Position numbers and translations under genes: made by a program | Notes under the pieces: generated by a model | What the model was told of the DNA's origin: nothing | The model's database searches: none | What the model saw: only the letters and a program-made list of their open reading frames with translations | Shown here: one piece after another, positions 1 to 6,730 of the stretch | How positions within the stretch are numbered: position 1 is the first letter of the stretch | Layout of the letters: each line of letters starts with the position of its first letter | NCBI GenBank assembly: GCA_017440545.1 | Contig: JAFSGZ010000061.1 | Span: 1 to 39,535 of the forward strand | From: Oscillospiraceae bacterium | GTDB taxonomy: Bacteria > Bacillota > Clostridia > Oscillospirales > Ruminococcaceae | DNA: 39,535 nucleotides | Direction: 5' to 3'

Positions 1-458
1 CCGCGAATTTCCTCAACAGCCTTTGAAATTGTGCTGATTTCATCACCATCGTAAAGAAAATCGAGAAGTGCGGCCACTGTTTCTGTATCTGTTTCCGACT
101 TAAATTCATAGCCGTTTTTAATCATTTTTTCTTTGATTTGAATGTAGTTATCAATAATTCCGTTATGAACTATTGTAACCATACCAACGCTATGGGGATG
201 TGAATTTTCGTTTGAAGGCTCACCGTGGGTTGCCCAGCGTGTATGTCCTATACCGCAGGTGCCGCAGGGTCTTCCTGCTTCGGTCATAAAAAATTCTAAA
301 TCGTCAAGTCTGCCCTTTTGTTTTCTTACCTCAATTTTATCATTGTCAAATACTGCTATACCCGAGGAATCATATCCTCTGTATTCAAGTTTTCTAAGTC
401 CATCTACTAAAATATCTGTTGCATTTTTACTTCCAATATATCCAACTATTCCACACAT
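1..458 (-). CDS. glmS: Glucosamine-6-phosphate synthase, N-terminal part (runs off the left edge)
   Basis: Glutamine:fructose-6-phosphate aminotransferase makes glucosamine-6-phosphate, the entry step to UDP-GlcNAc, peptidoglycan and other amino sugars, in the cytosol. About 152 codons are present, covering most of the glutaminase (class II amidotransferase) domain. The protein opens MCGIVGYIG, so Cys2 becomes the N-terminal nucleophile after Met removal. Further family motifs follow: LEYRGYDSSGIAV, GIGHTRWATHG, VHNGIIDNY and a TDTE segment. The ATG at 456-458 has AGGAG just upstream. The sugar isomerase domains lie outside the window. A glmS ribozyme directly upstream gives feedback control and independently confirms the identity. 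Confidence 0.97.
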   Translation of the reverse strand, partial: MCGIVGYIGSKNATDILVDGLRKLEYRGYDSSGIAVFDNDKIEVRKQKGRLDDLEFFMTEAGRPCGTCGIGHTRWATHGEPSNENSHPHSVGMVTIVHNGIIDNYIQIKEKMIKNGYEFKSETDTETVAALLDFLYDGDEISTISKAVEEIR

Positions 459-536
459 TATAAAATTTCTCCTAAAAAGGACAACAAACTAAAGCCTAAC
501 GATATTTTATCCATTAAGCGTTAAGTTATGTATTCT

Positions 537-743
537 GTTGTCCGTCACTTGTTCACTGCTTTTTTGTTGCCAAATCGCTTTGGGCTTTGTAAACAGTGCT
601 GCGAATGCAAGTATTTTCCGCTTCTTCGGAAAACGAACATCCGGAGAGGCACCCGCCGAAAACTTCGATAAACCTCTCTCCTCGTCAAATTACAGTGTTA
701 CAAGGCTATGCCTTGCTTTCCGCTCCGCTGTAATTCTGGCGCT
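537..743 (-). ncRNA. glmS ribozyme: glmS ribozyme/riboswitch
   Basis: On the minus strand the self-cleavage site motif A|GCGCC lies at 743/742. It is followed by the conserved core strings GACGAGGAGAGAGG, TTTATCGAAG, TTTTCGGCGG and GTGCCTCTCC, which form the double-pseudoknot core. The 5' helix ATTACAG pairs with CTGTAAT. Downstream are the peripheral helices: a TTTTCCG/CGGAAAA hairpin, ACTTG with CAAGT, CACTG with CAGTG enclosing GCC-AAA/TTTGGC, and a closing TGTTCG/CGGACA helix at about 537-544. The family cleaves itself when glucosamine-6-phosphate binds and so lowers glmS mRNA. It sits about 80 nt upstream of the glmS start. The boundary at the 3' side is an estimate from helix pairing. 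Confidence 0.95.
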
Positions 744-810
744 ATCGTACATTTTTAAATCTTTTTTGCTATCTACCTCCCTTTTAAGAGGCGTCTTTTA
801 CGCTATCATA

Positions 811-848
811 TTAAAAGCAGGGCAAAACTGTTACAATTTCGCCCTGCT
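811..848 (-). terminator. Terminator after rpsR
   Basis: On the minus strand a GCAGGGC/GCCCTGC hairpin (841-847 with 817-823) is followed by TTTTAA. It starts just after the rpsR stop and separates the rpsF-ssb-rpsR unit from the glmS ribozyme. I see no convincing promoter in the roughly 70 bases between this terminator and the ribozyme, although glmS must start there or depend on read-through. Confidence 0.8.
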
Positions 849-858
849 ATTTGGCTGA

Positions 859-1101
859 TTAGTTGTTTACATAAGGCAAAAGTGCCAAATGACGAGCACG
901 CTTGATAGCGATGGTGAGCTGACGCTGGTGATAAGCGCAGGTACCTGTTACTCTTCTGGGGATAATCTTGCCACGCTCTGAAATGTACTTTCTGAGCTTT
1001 GCAATATCCTTGTAATCGATTTCAGTTCCAGCCTTGTCTACGCAGAATGCGCAAACTTTCTTGCGGCTTTTACGATTGAAGCTTCTCTCTGTTCTTTCCA
1101 T
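859..1101 (-). CDS. rpsR: 30S ribosomal protein S18
   Basis: Small-subunit ribosomal protein that forms a heterodimer with S6 on the platform of the 30S subunit. The 80-residue product is basic and carries the S18 signature [18 protein letters not shown] followed by [12 protein letters not shown]. It has Cys17 and Cys20 (KVCAFC) together with a later Cys, so it is the cysteine-containing, zinc-ribbon-like form of S18. The start has an AAGGAGG site seven to eight bases upstream. It is the third gene of the rpsF-ssb-rpsR unit, a conserved order in Firmicutes, and is followed by a terminator. Identification is secure. Confidence 0.98.
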   Translation of the reverse strand: MERTERSFNRKSRKKVCAFCVDKAGTEIDYKDIAKLRKYISERGKIIPRRVTGTCAYHQRQLTIAIKRARHLALLPYVNN

Positions 1102-1146
1102 TAGTTTATCCTCCTTTACATAAGTGTTGTGTTAAAAAGTTTTTAA

Positions 1147-1590
1147 TCAGAATGGGAGGTCGTCATCGTCCTCGTCGCTTACTACCTCGAAGTCTCCATT
1201 ACTGCCTGCTGAAAAAGCAGTTGTGGGAACATCAAAAGGCACCGACGGTGCTACACCTGCTGTGCCGCTTTCACTTTTGCTTCCTGTAAATGAAACATTA
1301 TTTGCGACTACTTCGTATGCAGTGCGTTTGTTTCCATTTTTGTCCTCGTAGTTACGTGTTTGAAGTGAGCCTTCGATTGCAATCATACTGCCTTTTCTGA
1401 AATACTTGCATATAAACTCTGCTGTATGTCTCCAAGCAACAATATTGATGAAATCTGCAACGCGCTCGCCCTGCTTATTTGCTCCGCGGTCTACTGCGAT
1501 GCTGAAAGAAGTAACTGCGATATCGCTTGCTGTTCTTTTAAGCTCGGGGTCTGCTGTGAGTCTGCCCATTAGCACAACTACATTTAACAT
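1147..1590 (-). CDS. ssb: Single-stranded DNA-binding protein
   Basis: Binds single-stranded DNA in replication, recombination and repair. The 147-residue product has an N-terminal OB fold (about residues 1-105) with typical strings MLNVVVLMGRLTADPEL, FINIVAWRHTAEF, YFRKGSMIAIEGSLQTRNY and AYEVVANNV. A Gly/Ser/Ala-rich linker follows, then the acidic tail DDDDLPF, which is the docking peptide for SSB partner proteins. The gene sits between rpsF (50-nt gap) and rpsR (45-nt gap) in one unit from the 2,017-2,045 promoter. The length is normal for the family. Confidence 0.98.
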   Translation of the reverse strand: MLNVVVLMGRLTADPELKRTASDIAVTSFSIAVDRGANKQGERVADFINIVAWRHTAEFICKYFRKGSMIAIEGSLQTRNYEDKNGNKRTAYEVVANNVSFTGSKSESGTAGVAPSVPFDVPTTAFSAGSNGDFEVVSDEDDDDLPF

Positions 1591-1640
1591 AATGAAACAC
1601 CTTTCTTTAAGCTTTTTTCTGATTTTTTCCTGAAAAAATA

Positions 1641-1931
1641 TTATTTCGCAATAATAAGTGAGCGTACAACCTCGTCTGTAATGTTACAGATACGGTCGAG
1701 CTCTGCCGGGAACTCGGGCTTTGCATCAAATGTATATAATACATAGTAGCCCTCTGTTTTATCGTCAATAAGATATGCATACTTACGTACGCCCCACTCG
1801 TCAACGCTTTCAACAGTTGAGTTAGCGGAAATCAGGTTTGTGAACTTTTCAACAGTAGCCTTTACAGCTTCTTCACCTATGCTGTTGTCGACAACTATGA
1901 AAGCTTCATACTTTGCTGTTACCTTCGGCAT
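1641..1931 (-). CDS. rpsF: 30S ribosomal protein S6
   Basis: Partner of S18 in the 30S platform. The 96-residue product shows the S6 pattern: KYEAFIVVDNSIGEE at the start, then WGVRKYAYLIDDKTEGYYVLYTF, and DRICNITDEVVRSLIIAK at the end. It is the first gene of the rpsF-ssb-rpsR unit. The ATG is preceded by an AGGAGG site. The leader is about 80 nt and contains a hairpin. S6:S18 feedback on such leaders is known in other bacteria, but I could not match the published binding motif here. Confidence 0.98.
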   Translation of the reverse strand: MPKVTAKYEAFIVVDNSIGEEAVKATVEKFTNLISANSTVESVDEWGVRKYAYLIDDKTEGYYVLYTFDAKPEFPAELDRICNITDEVVRSLIIAK

Positions 1932-1985
1932 TTCTCTGCACCTCCTTTTGGACTTTGGCCCCTTATTTTTTTAAGGAGCAAGGAA

Positions 1986-2008
1986 TATTGTCATACTACT
2001 TGACAATA
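1986..2008 (-). other. Hairpin in the rpsF 5' leader
   Basis: TATTGTCA and TGACAATA form an 8-bp stem with a 7-nt loop that begins only a few bases after the predicted transcription start of the rpsF unit. There is no U-run after it, so it is not a simple terminator. It may be a stability or regulatory element of the ribosomal protein leader. The function is inferred only from position. Confidence 0.45.
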
Positions 2009-2016
2009 CATTAGGT

Positions 2017-2045
2017 ATTATAGCAAATGCAATATAAATTGTCAA
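2017..2045 (-). promoter_or_regulatory. Sigma-A promoter of rpsF-ssb-rpsR
   Basis: A perfect consensus pair on the minus strand: TTGACA (2,040-2,045) and TATAAT (2,017-2,022) with a 17-bp spacer. The predicted start lies near 2,010, about 80 nt before the rpsF ATG. It begins 17 bases beyond the U-run of the terminator of the preceding unit. Confidence 0.93.
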
Positions 2046-2062
2046 GCAAAATTTACCTTTGC

Positions 2063-2098
2063 AAAAAAAATTGGTGCCCCTTAAATTAGAGGCACCGA
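2063..2098 (-). terminator. Terminator of the degV-nudF unit, overlapping the nudF stop
   Basis: On the minus strand GGTGCC (2,096-2,091) pairs with GGCACC (2,078-2,073), followed by eight T. The stem's left arm is formed by the last sense codons of the Nudix gene and its TAA stop lies in the loop, so the coding end and the terminator are merged. Confidence 0.85.
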
Positions 2099-2646
2099 TT
2101 TTTTTTGTTTTTAAGCAAATAGGTTTTAAGCACTGCTGTTTGAGTTTTTGCATCTGAAATTTCATTATTTAAAACCATGTTAACAAGCTCGTTTAAAGGA
2201 ATTTTGACAATATCCAAAAACTCATCGTCGTCAAGATTTTGCTTTTCAAACTTAAGATTTTCAGCAAGATACATTGAAATTATTTCGCCACAGTACCCCG
2301 GTGTTGGATAAAGTTCACCCAAAAAGGTGTATTTTGATGCCACAGCGCCGGTTTCCTCTTTAAGCTCACGCACACCACTATCAAAGGGGTTCTCACCTTT
2401 ATTTAATTTACCTGCGGGAAGCTCTAAAATTTCCTTTTTATAAGGGTAGCGAAACTGGCGGACCAATATTACATCCCCGTTATCGCAAAGCGGGAGAACG
2501 CAAACTCCGCCAGGGTGGTATACAACCTCGCGAAATGAAGTGTTGCCGTTTTCAAGTAACACTTCATCGTGACACACTTCTATGATTTTGCCGTTAAATA
2601 TTTGTTTTGAGTTTAAAGTTTCTTCCTTATGAGCCAAAATGGACAC
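2086..2646 (-). CDS. nudF: ADP-ribose pyrophosphatase (Nudix hydrolase)
   Basis: Predicted to hydrolyse ADP-ribose to AMP and ribose-5-phosphate in the cytosol, removing a reactive NAD breakdown product. The 186-residue protein has a full Nudix box (G-x5-E-x7-REU-xEE-xGU) at about residues 79-101, with REL, KEE and TG in place. It is preceded by the ADPRase-type strand VILVRQFRYPYKKEILELPAG and followed by the ELYPTPGYCGE segment typical of this subfamily. Its start lies 8 nt after the degV stop, so the two are co-transcribed. Another nucleoside diphosphate-sugar substrate is possible. The subfamily is well supported by the flanking motifs. Confidence 0.88.
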   Translation of the reverse strand: MSILAHKEETLNSKQIFNGKIIEVCHDEVLLENGNTSFREVVYHPGGVCVLPLCDNGDVILVRQFRYPYKKEILELPAGKLNKGENPFDSGVRELKEETGAVASKYTFLGELYPTPGYCGEIISMYLAENLKFEKQNLDDDEFLDIVKIPLNELVNMVLNNEISDAKTQTAVLKTYLLKNKKNRCL

Positions 2647-2654
2647 CTCTTAAT

Positions 2655-3515
2655 TTACTGCAGGTTCTCTTTTCTAAAGAAAAGTATACCGAGTGTGTTA
2701 GGACCGCAGTGGGTTGTAATGGTGCAGCCTGCTGTAGTTTCAATTACCTCGTCAAACTTAATTAAGCTGTTTACTGTATCTATAGCAGCCTTTACGGTTG
2801 CATCATCACATTTTGTGTGTGTTACGAAAATACGACTTGTATCTATAGAATCCACATCGGAAAGCTTATCCTTTATGTATTCTACAACACATTTATTATA
2901 ATCGCCGCGATACTTCTTGCCTACGCCCATTTTTCCGTTTAAAACCTGAATACAAGGCTTTAATTTAAGAAGATTTGCGCCGAGCTTTGCAACAGATGAG
3001 CATCTGCCGCCCTTGTGTAAATAATCTAAATTATCAATTACAAAGCTTGCATCAACCTTGGGCGCAAGTTCATTTAATTTATCAAAAATTTCTTTACCGC
3101 TAAGACCTTGTGCTGCCATTTCAGCGGCTCTTAAAACGAGATGTCCGCTACCTGTTGAAAGATTTTTGGTGTCTACCACATAAACATTTCCAACTTCCTC
3201 AGCGGCAATGCAGGCATTTTGATACGAGCTTGAAAGGTCACTGCCGATATTTAAGTGAACAACCTCAAAGCCATCATTTACATATTTTGTAAAAACGTCC
3301 ATATAGAGTCCTGTAGGATTAGCCGAAGTAAAAGGAAGCTTGCCTGTTTCGGATACATATTCGTAAATATCATCGGGAACTACCTCTACGCCGTCATCGC
3401 GAAGTGATTTATCCCCTAAATTTACAAAAAGGGGCACAATATTTACATTATTTTTTAATACTAACTCATTTGATAAATCTGAGGTGCTATCTGCAGTGAT
3501 AATTACCTTTGACAT
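2655..3515 (-). CDS. DegV family fatty acid-binding protein
   Basis: DegV proteins bind a single fatty acid. In Firmicutes the FakB members of the family present the fatty acid to the kinase FakA. The 286-residue product opens KVIITADSTSDLS, the family start, and has the middle segments TSANPTGLYMDVF and GSDLSSSYQNA and a C-terminal TTHCGPNTLGILFF. The usual TSQPS string is changed to TSANPT. I take the ATG at 3,513-3,515, eight bases after GAGG, over a TTG one codon earlier. No FakA gene is nearby, so its partner must be encoded elsewhere. The lipid ligand cannot be told from the sequence. Confidence 0.9.
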   Translation of the reverse strand: MSKVIITADSTSDLSNELVLKNNVNIVPLFVNLGDKSLRDDGVEVVPDDIYEYVSETGKLPFTSANPTGLYMDVFTKYVNDGFEVVHLNIGSDLSSSYQNACIAAEEVGNVYVVDTKNLSTGSGHLVLRAAEMAAQGLSGKEIFDKLNELAPKVDASFVIDNLDYLHKGGRCSSVAKLGANLLKLKPCIQVLNGKMGVGKKYRGDYNKCVVEYIKDKLSDVDSIDTSRIFVTHTKCDDATVKAAIDTVNSLIKFDEVIETTAGCTITTHCGPNTLGILFFRKENLQ

Positions 3516-3561
3516 CAATTTTTCCTCACTTTAATATAAATTGTAAAAAAATTACCTTATT

Positions 3562-3590
3562 ATTTTAGCATAAAACTTTAAAATAGTCAA
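3562..3590 (-). promoter_or_regulatory. Sigma-A promoter of degV-nudF
   Basis: TTGACT (3,585-3,590) and TAAAAT (3,562-3,567) on the minus strand with a 17-bp spacer. The -35 box contains the TGA stop codon (3,587-3,589) of the upstream ABC ATPase gene, so gene end and promoter share bases. No terminator separates the two units. Confidence 0.8.
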
Positions 3591-4243
3591 ATTTTACCGT
3601 CGATTATTTCTATTTGTCTATCAGCTCTTTTTGCCACATTCATATCGTGGGTTACAATTATAAGCGTTTTACCTTTTTTATTAAATCGTATCAAAAGATT
3701 TAAAATATCATTTCCCGTTTTTACATCAAGGCTTCCTGTAGGTTCGTCGGCGAGTATGATTTTTGGATTTAGCGAGAGCGCTCTGGCTATTGCAACTCTT
3801 TGGTTTTGTCCGCCTGAAAGCTGTGTAGGAAGATGATTTTTACGTTCTGTCATTGAAACCTCTTTTAGTGCTTTATTGACAATTTTTTTGCGTTTTGCGC
3901 GCGGCACTTTTTTATAGATAAGCGGCAGTTCTACATTTTCATAAGCTGTAAGGGTTGGTATTAAATTAAAGCCTTGAAAGACAAAGCCTATATATCTACT
4001 GCGAAGGGTTGAAAGCTCATCTTGACTAAGCTTTGAAATTTCTCTTCCGTTTATTTTACAGCTACCTTTAGTTTGGGTATCAAGCGCACCTATAATATTC
4101 ATAAGTGTTGACTTGCCCGAGCCAGAAGCGCCCACAACCGACACAAACTCGCCTTTTTTTATATTTAAATTTATATTATCGAGTGCTACTATTTTTTCAT
4201 TTCCAATGCTATAAATTTTAGATAAATTCTCACAGTTTATCAT
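3587..4243 (-). CDS. ABC transporter ATPase, MacB/LolD type, without an adjacent permease
   Basis: Nucleotide-binding subunit of an ABC system of the MacB/LolD/FtsE-like class, which typically pairs with FtsX-like permeases to export peptides or lipoproteins or to respond to antimicrobials. The 218-residue protein has Walker A GASGSGKST at residues 38-46, a Q-loop (VFQGFNLIPTLTAYENVELPL), the signature LSGGQNQR, Walker B IILADEPTGSLD and the switch TLIIVTHD. All catalytic residues are intact. I chose the ATG at 4,241-4,243 with GGGTGA upstream over a TTG at 4,255. No permease gene lies on either side, because hemW is divergent and degV follows, so its partner is unknown. Confidence 0.88.
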   Translation of the reverse strand: MINCENLSKIYSIGNEKIVALDNINLNIKKGEFVSVVGASGSGKSTLMNIIGALDTQTKGSCKINGREISKLSQDELSTLRSRYIGFVFQGFNLIPTLTAYENVELPLIYKKVPRAKRKKIVNKALKEVSMTERKNHLPTQLSGGQNQRVAIARALSLNPKIILADEPTGSLDVKTGNDILNLLIRFNKKGKTLIIVTHDMNVAKRADRQIEIIDGKI

Positions 4244-4267
4244 TTTATCACCCAAGTTATATTTTTA

Positions 4268-4296
4268 TTGAAAAAGGCGTTTTTATGTGGTAAAAT
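4268..4296 (+). promoter_or_regulatory. Sigma-A promoter of the hemW unit
   Basis: TTGAAA (4,268-4,273) and TAAAAT (4,291-4,296) with a 17-bp spacer, about 18 nt upstream of the hemW ribosome site AAGGAGG. Confidence 0.8.
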
Positions 4297-4320
4297 TATA
4301 AAAAAGGAGGGCGTTTTATT

Positions 4321-5427
4321 TTGGCTATTGGAATTTATATTCATATTCCCTACTGTTTAAAGAAATGCCCTTACTGCGACTTTTATTCGGTGAGCTACAA
4401 TGAAAGCTCGGCAGATGAATATTTAGCCGCTTTATTAAAAGCCACAGAGCATTTTTCAGACAAAAATCTGGAAATTGATAGCATATATTTTGGCGGCGGC
4501 ACGCCGAATTTATTTACATCGAAGCGAATAGGTACTGTCATAGAAAAAATAAAAGCTTCATTTAACGTTTTAGATGGCTGCGAAATCACCCTTGAAGCAA
4601 ACCCCGAATCGCTGACAGACAAGGAAATTTATGCCTTTAAAAACGTTGGCGTTAATAGGCTTTCTATGGGTCTTCAATCAGCAAATGAGAGCGAGCTTAA
4701 AGCTTTAAATCGTCTTCACTCAAAAAGCGACATTCAAAGATGCATAAAAACGGCAAAAGAATGTGGAATTTTAAACATTTCGCTTGATTTAATGATAGGT
4801 CTTGAAAATCAGAGTAAAGAAAGTCTTAAAAATAGCATTGATTTTGCAGATTCGCTTGATATAGAGCATATTTCGGCTTATATGCTGAAAATTGAAAAGG
4901 GCACGCTTTTTTACAAAAACAAGGACAAAATGGCTCTTCCTGACGATGACCTCACGGCAGAGCTTTACAGCTTTTTTGCAGAGGAGCTCGCAAAGCGAGG
5001 CTTTGTAGGTTACGAAATTTCAAATTTTGCAAAAAACTCTCGATATTCAAGACATAACTTAAAATATTGGCGCTGTGAGGAATATATAGGCATAGGCGCG
5101 GCAGCACACGGCTTTTACAGGGGCGAGCGCTATTATTACAAGCGTAGCATAAAAGATTTTATTGCTTCCCCCGTTTCTTATGAGTTTGACTCTTTTGGTG
5201 GCAGCGAGGAAGAATACATAATGCTAAAGCTGCGGCTTCGTGAAGGGGTTATCTTTAAGGAATTTAGGGATAAATTCAAAAAGGACATTTCCAATAAGCT
5301 ATTAGAAAGAGCCGAATATTATAAAAAATTAGGCTTTTTAGAAAAAGATTATGAGCATATATCCCTTAACAAAGAGGGATTTTTAGTTTCAAACACTATT
5401 ATTTCAGATTTATTATCATATATTTAA
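4321..5427 (+). CDS. hemW: Radical SAM heme chaperone HemW (coproporphyrinogen dehydrogenase-like)
   Basis: A HemN-family radical SAM protein. HemW members bind heme and act as heme chaperones and lack coproporphyrinogen dehydrogenase activity. The 368-residue protein opens IYIHIPYC with the SAM cluster motif CX3CX2C at Cys12, Cys16 and Cys19. The residue two after Cys19 is Phe, whereas true HemN has a fourth Cys there, which favours HemW. Further signatures are YFGGGTPNL, ITLEANPES, VNRLSMGLQS, ISLDLMIGL, YEISNFAK and the RHNLKYW motif. The start is TTG, ten bases after AAGGAGG. It is the first gene of a three-gene plus-strand unit. Confidence 0.92.
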   Translation: MAIGIYIHIPYCLKKCPYCDFYSVSYNESSADEYLAALLKATEHFSDKNLEIDSIYFGGGTPNLFTSKRIGTVIEKIKASFNVLDGCEITLEANPESLTDKEIYAFKNVGVNRLSMGLQSANESELKALNRLHSKSDIQRCIKTAKECGILNISLDLMIGLENQSKESLKNSIDFADSLDIEHISAYMLKIEKGTLFYKNKDKMALPDDDLTAELYSFFAEELAKRGFVGYEISNFAKNSRYSRHNLKYWRCEEYIGIGAAAHGFYRGERYYYKRSIKDFIASPVSYEFDSFGGSEEEYIMLKLRLREGVIFKEFRDKFKKDISNKLLERAEYYKKLGFLEKDYEHISLNKEGFLVSNTIISDLLSYI

Positions 5428-5440
5428 AGGAGTGTTTTTA

Positions 5441-6481
5441 ATGGACAAGGCAGTACATAACCCTTACATTGGAAATTTAGCACAGCTTTTCGACCTTAAA
5501 ACAGCAAAGCTCATTGGCGGCAAGGCTGACGGAATGGTTTTAAGCACACTCAATTCCGAGAATTTAAGCTTTTCTATTTCGGCATCGCGTTGTATGGATA
5601 TTTCTACAATAAGATACAAGGGCATTAATGTTTCATACATCTCCCCTGTTGGTTTAGTTGCACCTGAATATTATGAGAGCGAGGGCGCCGAGTGGCTTCG
5701 CGGCTTTACAGCAGGCGTACTTACAACCTGCGGCCTTTCAAACATAGGCTCACCCTGCACAGTTGACGGCGAGGCTCACGGACTTCACGGAAGAATTTCA
5801 CATATCCCCGCAGAAAACTATAACGCCTATATTAAAGAAGAAAACGGCTCTGTCAAGGCAGTTTTTGAGGGAGTTATGAACCACAGCAAAACCTTTGGTG
5901 ACAATTTATCACTTTATAGAAAAATTACACATGAATATGCAAGTGACACAATAGTTTTAGAGGATACTATTACAAACAAGGGATTTAAAGATGCAGTGCA
6001 CATGCAGCTTTATCACTTCAACTTCGGTTATCCTCTGCTTGATGAAAGCTGTGAGGTTTTCACAAATGAAAACAGCGTTTACGGAAGAAATGAGCACGCA
6101 CAAAATCACATTGACACAAGAAAGTTTTCCTCTGCTCCCGAAACCGACTATGAGGAAATGTGCTATTACTTTGATTTAAAAGAGGATGAAGGACTTTCAT
6201 CTGTTATTTTATTCAATCACAACAGAGAAATCGGCGTTTTAATGCGTTTCTCGCGTGATACGCTTGACCACTTTACTCAATGGAAAAATATGCTTTCGGG
6301 TGGATATGTTATGGGTCTTGAGCCCGGAAATGCTTGGGTTGACGGCAGAGAAAAGGCAGTAAATGACAACGATTACAAAATCTTAAAGCCAAACGAGAGC
6401 GTTAAACACACAGTTTCCTTAACCTTTTTTGACAGCAAGCAAAAGCTTTCAGATTACATAAAGGCTTATAATTTAAAATAA
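5441..6481 (+). CDS. DUF4432 family protein, aldose 1-epimerase-like
   Basis: A galactose-mutarotase-like beta-sandwich protein of the DUF4432 group, which probably acts on a sugar but has no assigned substrate. The 346-residue product carries family segments SISASRCMDISTIRYKG, GFTAGVLTTCGLSNIG and GEAHGLHGRISHIPAEN with conserved His residues, then HMQLYHFNFGYPLLDE and MGLEPGNAWVDGR. I use the ATG at 5,441 with AAAGGAG upstream; the GTG at 5,432 overlaps that ribosome site. It follows hemW by 13 nt and overlaps the next gene by one base (TAATG). There is no signal peptide, so it acts in the cytosol. Confidence 0.82.
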   Translation: MDKAVHNPYIGNLAQLFDLKTAKLIGGKADGMVLSTLNSENLSFSISASRCMDISTIRYKGINVSYISPVGLVAPEYYESEGAEWLRGFTAGVLTTCGLSNIGSPCTVDGEAHGLHGRISHIPAENYNAYIKEENGSVKAVFEGVMNHSKTFGDNLSLYRKITHEYASDTIVLEDTITNKGFKDAVHMQLYHFNFGYPLLDESCEVFTNENSVYGRNEHAQNHIDTRKFSSAPETDYEEMCYYFDLKEDEGLSSVILFNHNREIGVLMRFSRDTLDHFTQWKNMLSGGYVMGLEPGNAWVDGREKAVNDNDYKILKPNESVKHTVSLTFFDSKQKLSDYIKAYNLK

Positions 6482-6687
6482 TGCTTAAAAAAGGGAAATA
6501 CCGCCATTTTAAAGGCGGTGAATACGAGGTTTTATTTACAGCACTTGATAGCGAAAACCTAAATGAACTTGTAGTTTACAAAGCCCTTTACGGCGAAGGC
6601 AAAATTTGGGTTAGACCATTAAAGGAATTTGAGGAAACAGTAACACGCGATGGCAAGACCTTTAAAAGATTTGAATATTTAGGCTAA
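6481..6687 (+). CDS. DUF1653 family small protein
   Basis: A 68-residue protein of the DUF1653 family, whose function is unknown. It shows the full family pattern: GKYRHFKGGEYEVLFTALDS, then ELVVYKALYGEGKIWVRPL, then FKRFEYLG. Its ATG shares a base with the TAA of the DUF4432 gene, which indicates translational coupling. It is the last gene before a bidirectional terminator. The small, charged, beta-rich sequence gives no catalytic hint. Confidence 0.88.
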   Translation: MLKKGKYRHFKGGEYEVLFTALDSENLNELVVYKALYGEGKIWVRPLKEFEETVTRDGKTFKRFEYLG

Positions 6688-6689
6688 CT

Positions 6690-6725
6690 AAAAGCCGAGT
6701 AAAGAATTTTCTTTACTCGGCTTTT
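6690..6725. terminator. Bidirectional terminator between the hemW and rpe-rnf units
   Basis: A 15-bp perfect stem, AAAAGCCGAGTAAAG with CTTTACTCGGCTTTT, and a 6-nt loop. T-rich sequence follows on the plus side (TTTTATATTTT) and TTTTAG on the minus side. It lies between convergent genes whose stops are 44 bases apart. Confidence 0.92.
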
Positions 6726-6730
6726 ATATT

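Noticed and set aside
2655..3518. TTG at 3,518 as degV start
   Set aside because: The ATG one codon later has better spacing to GAGG.
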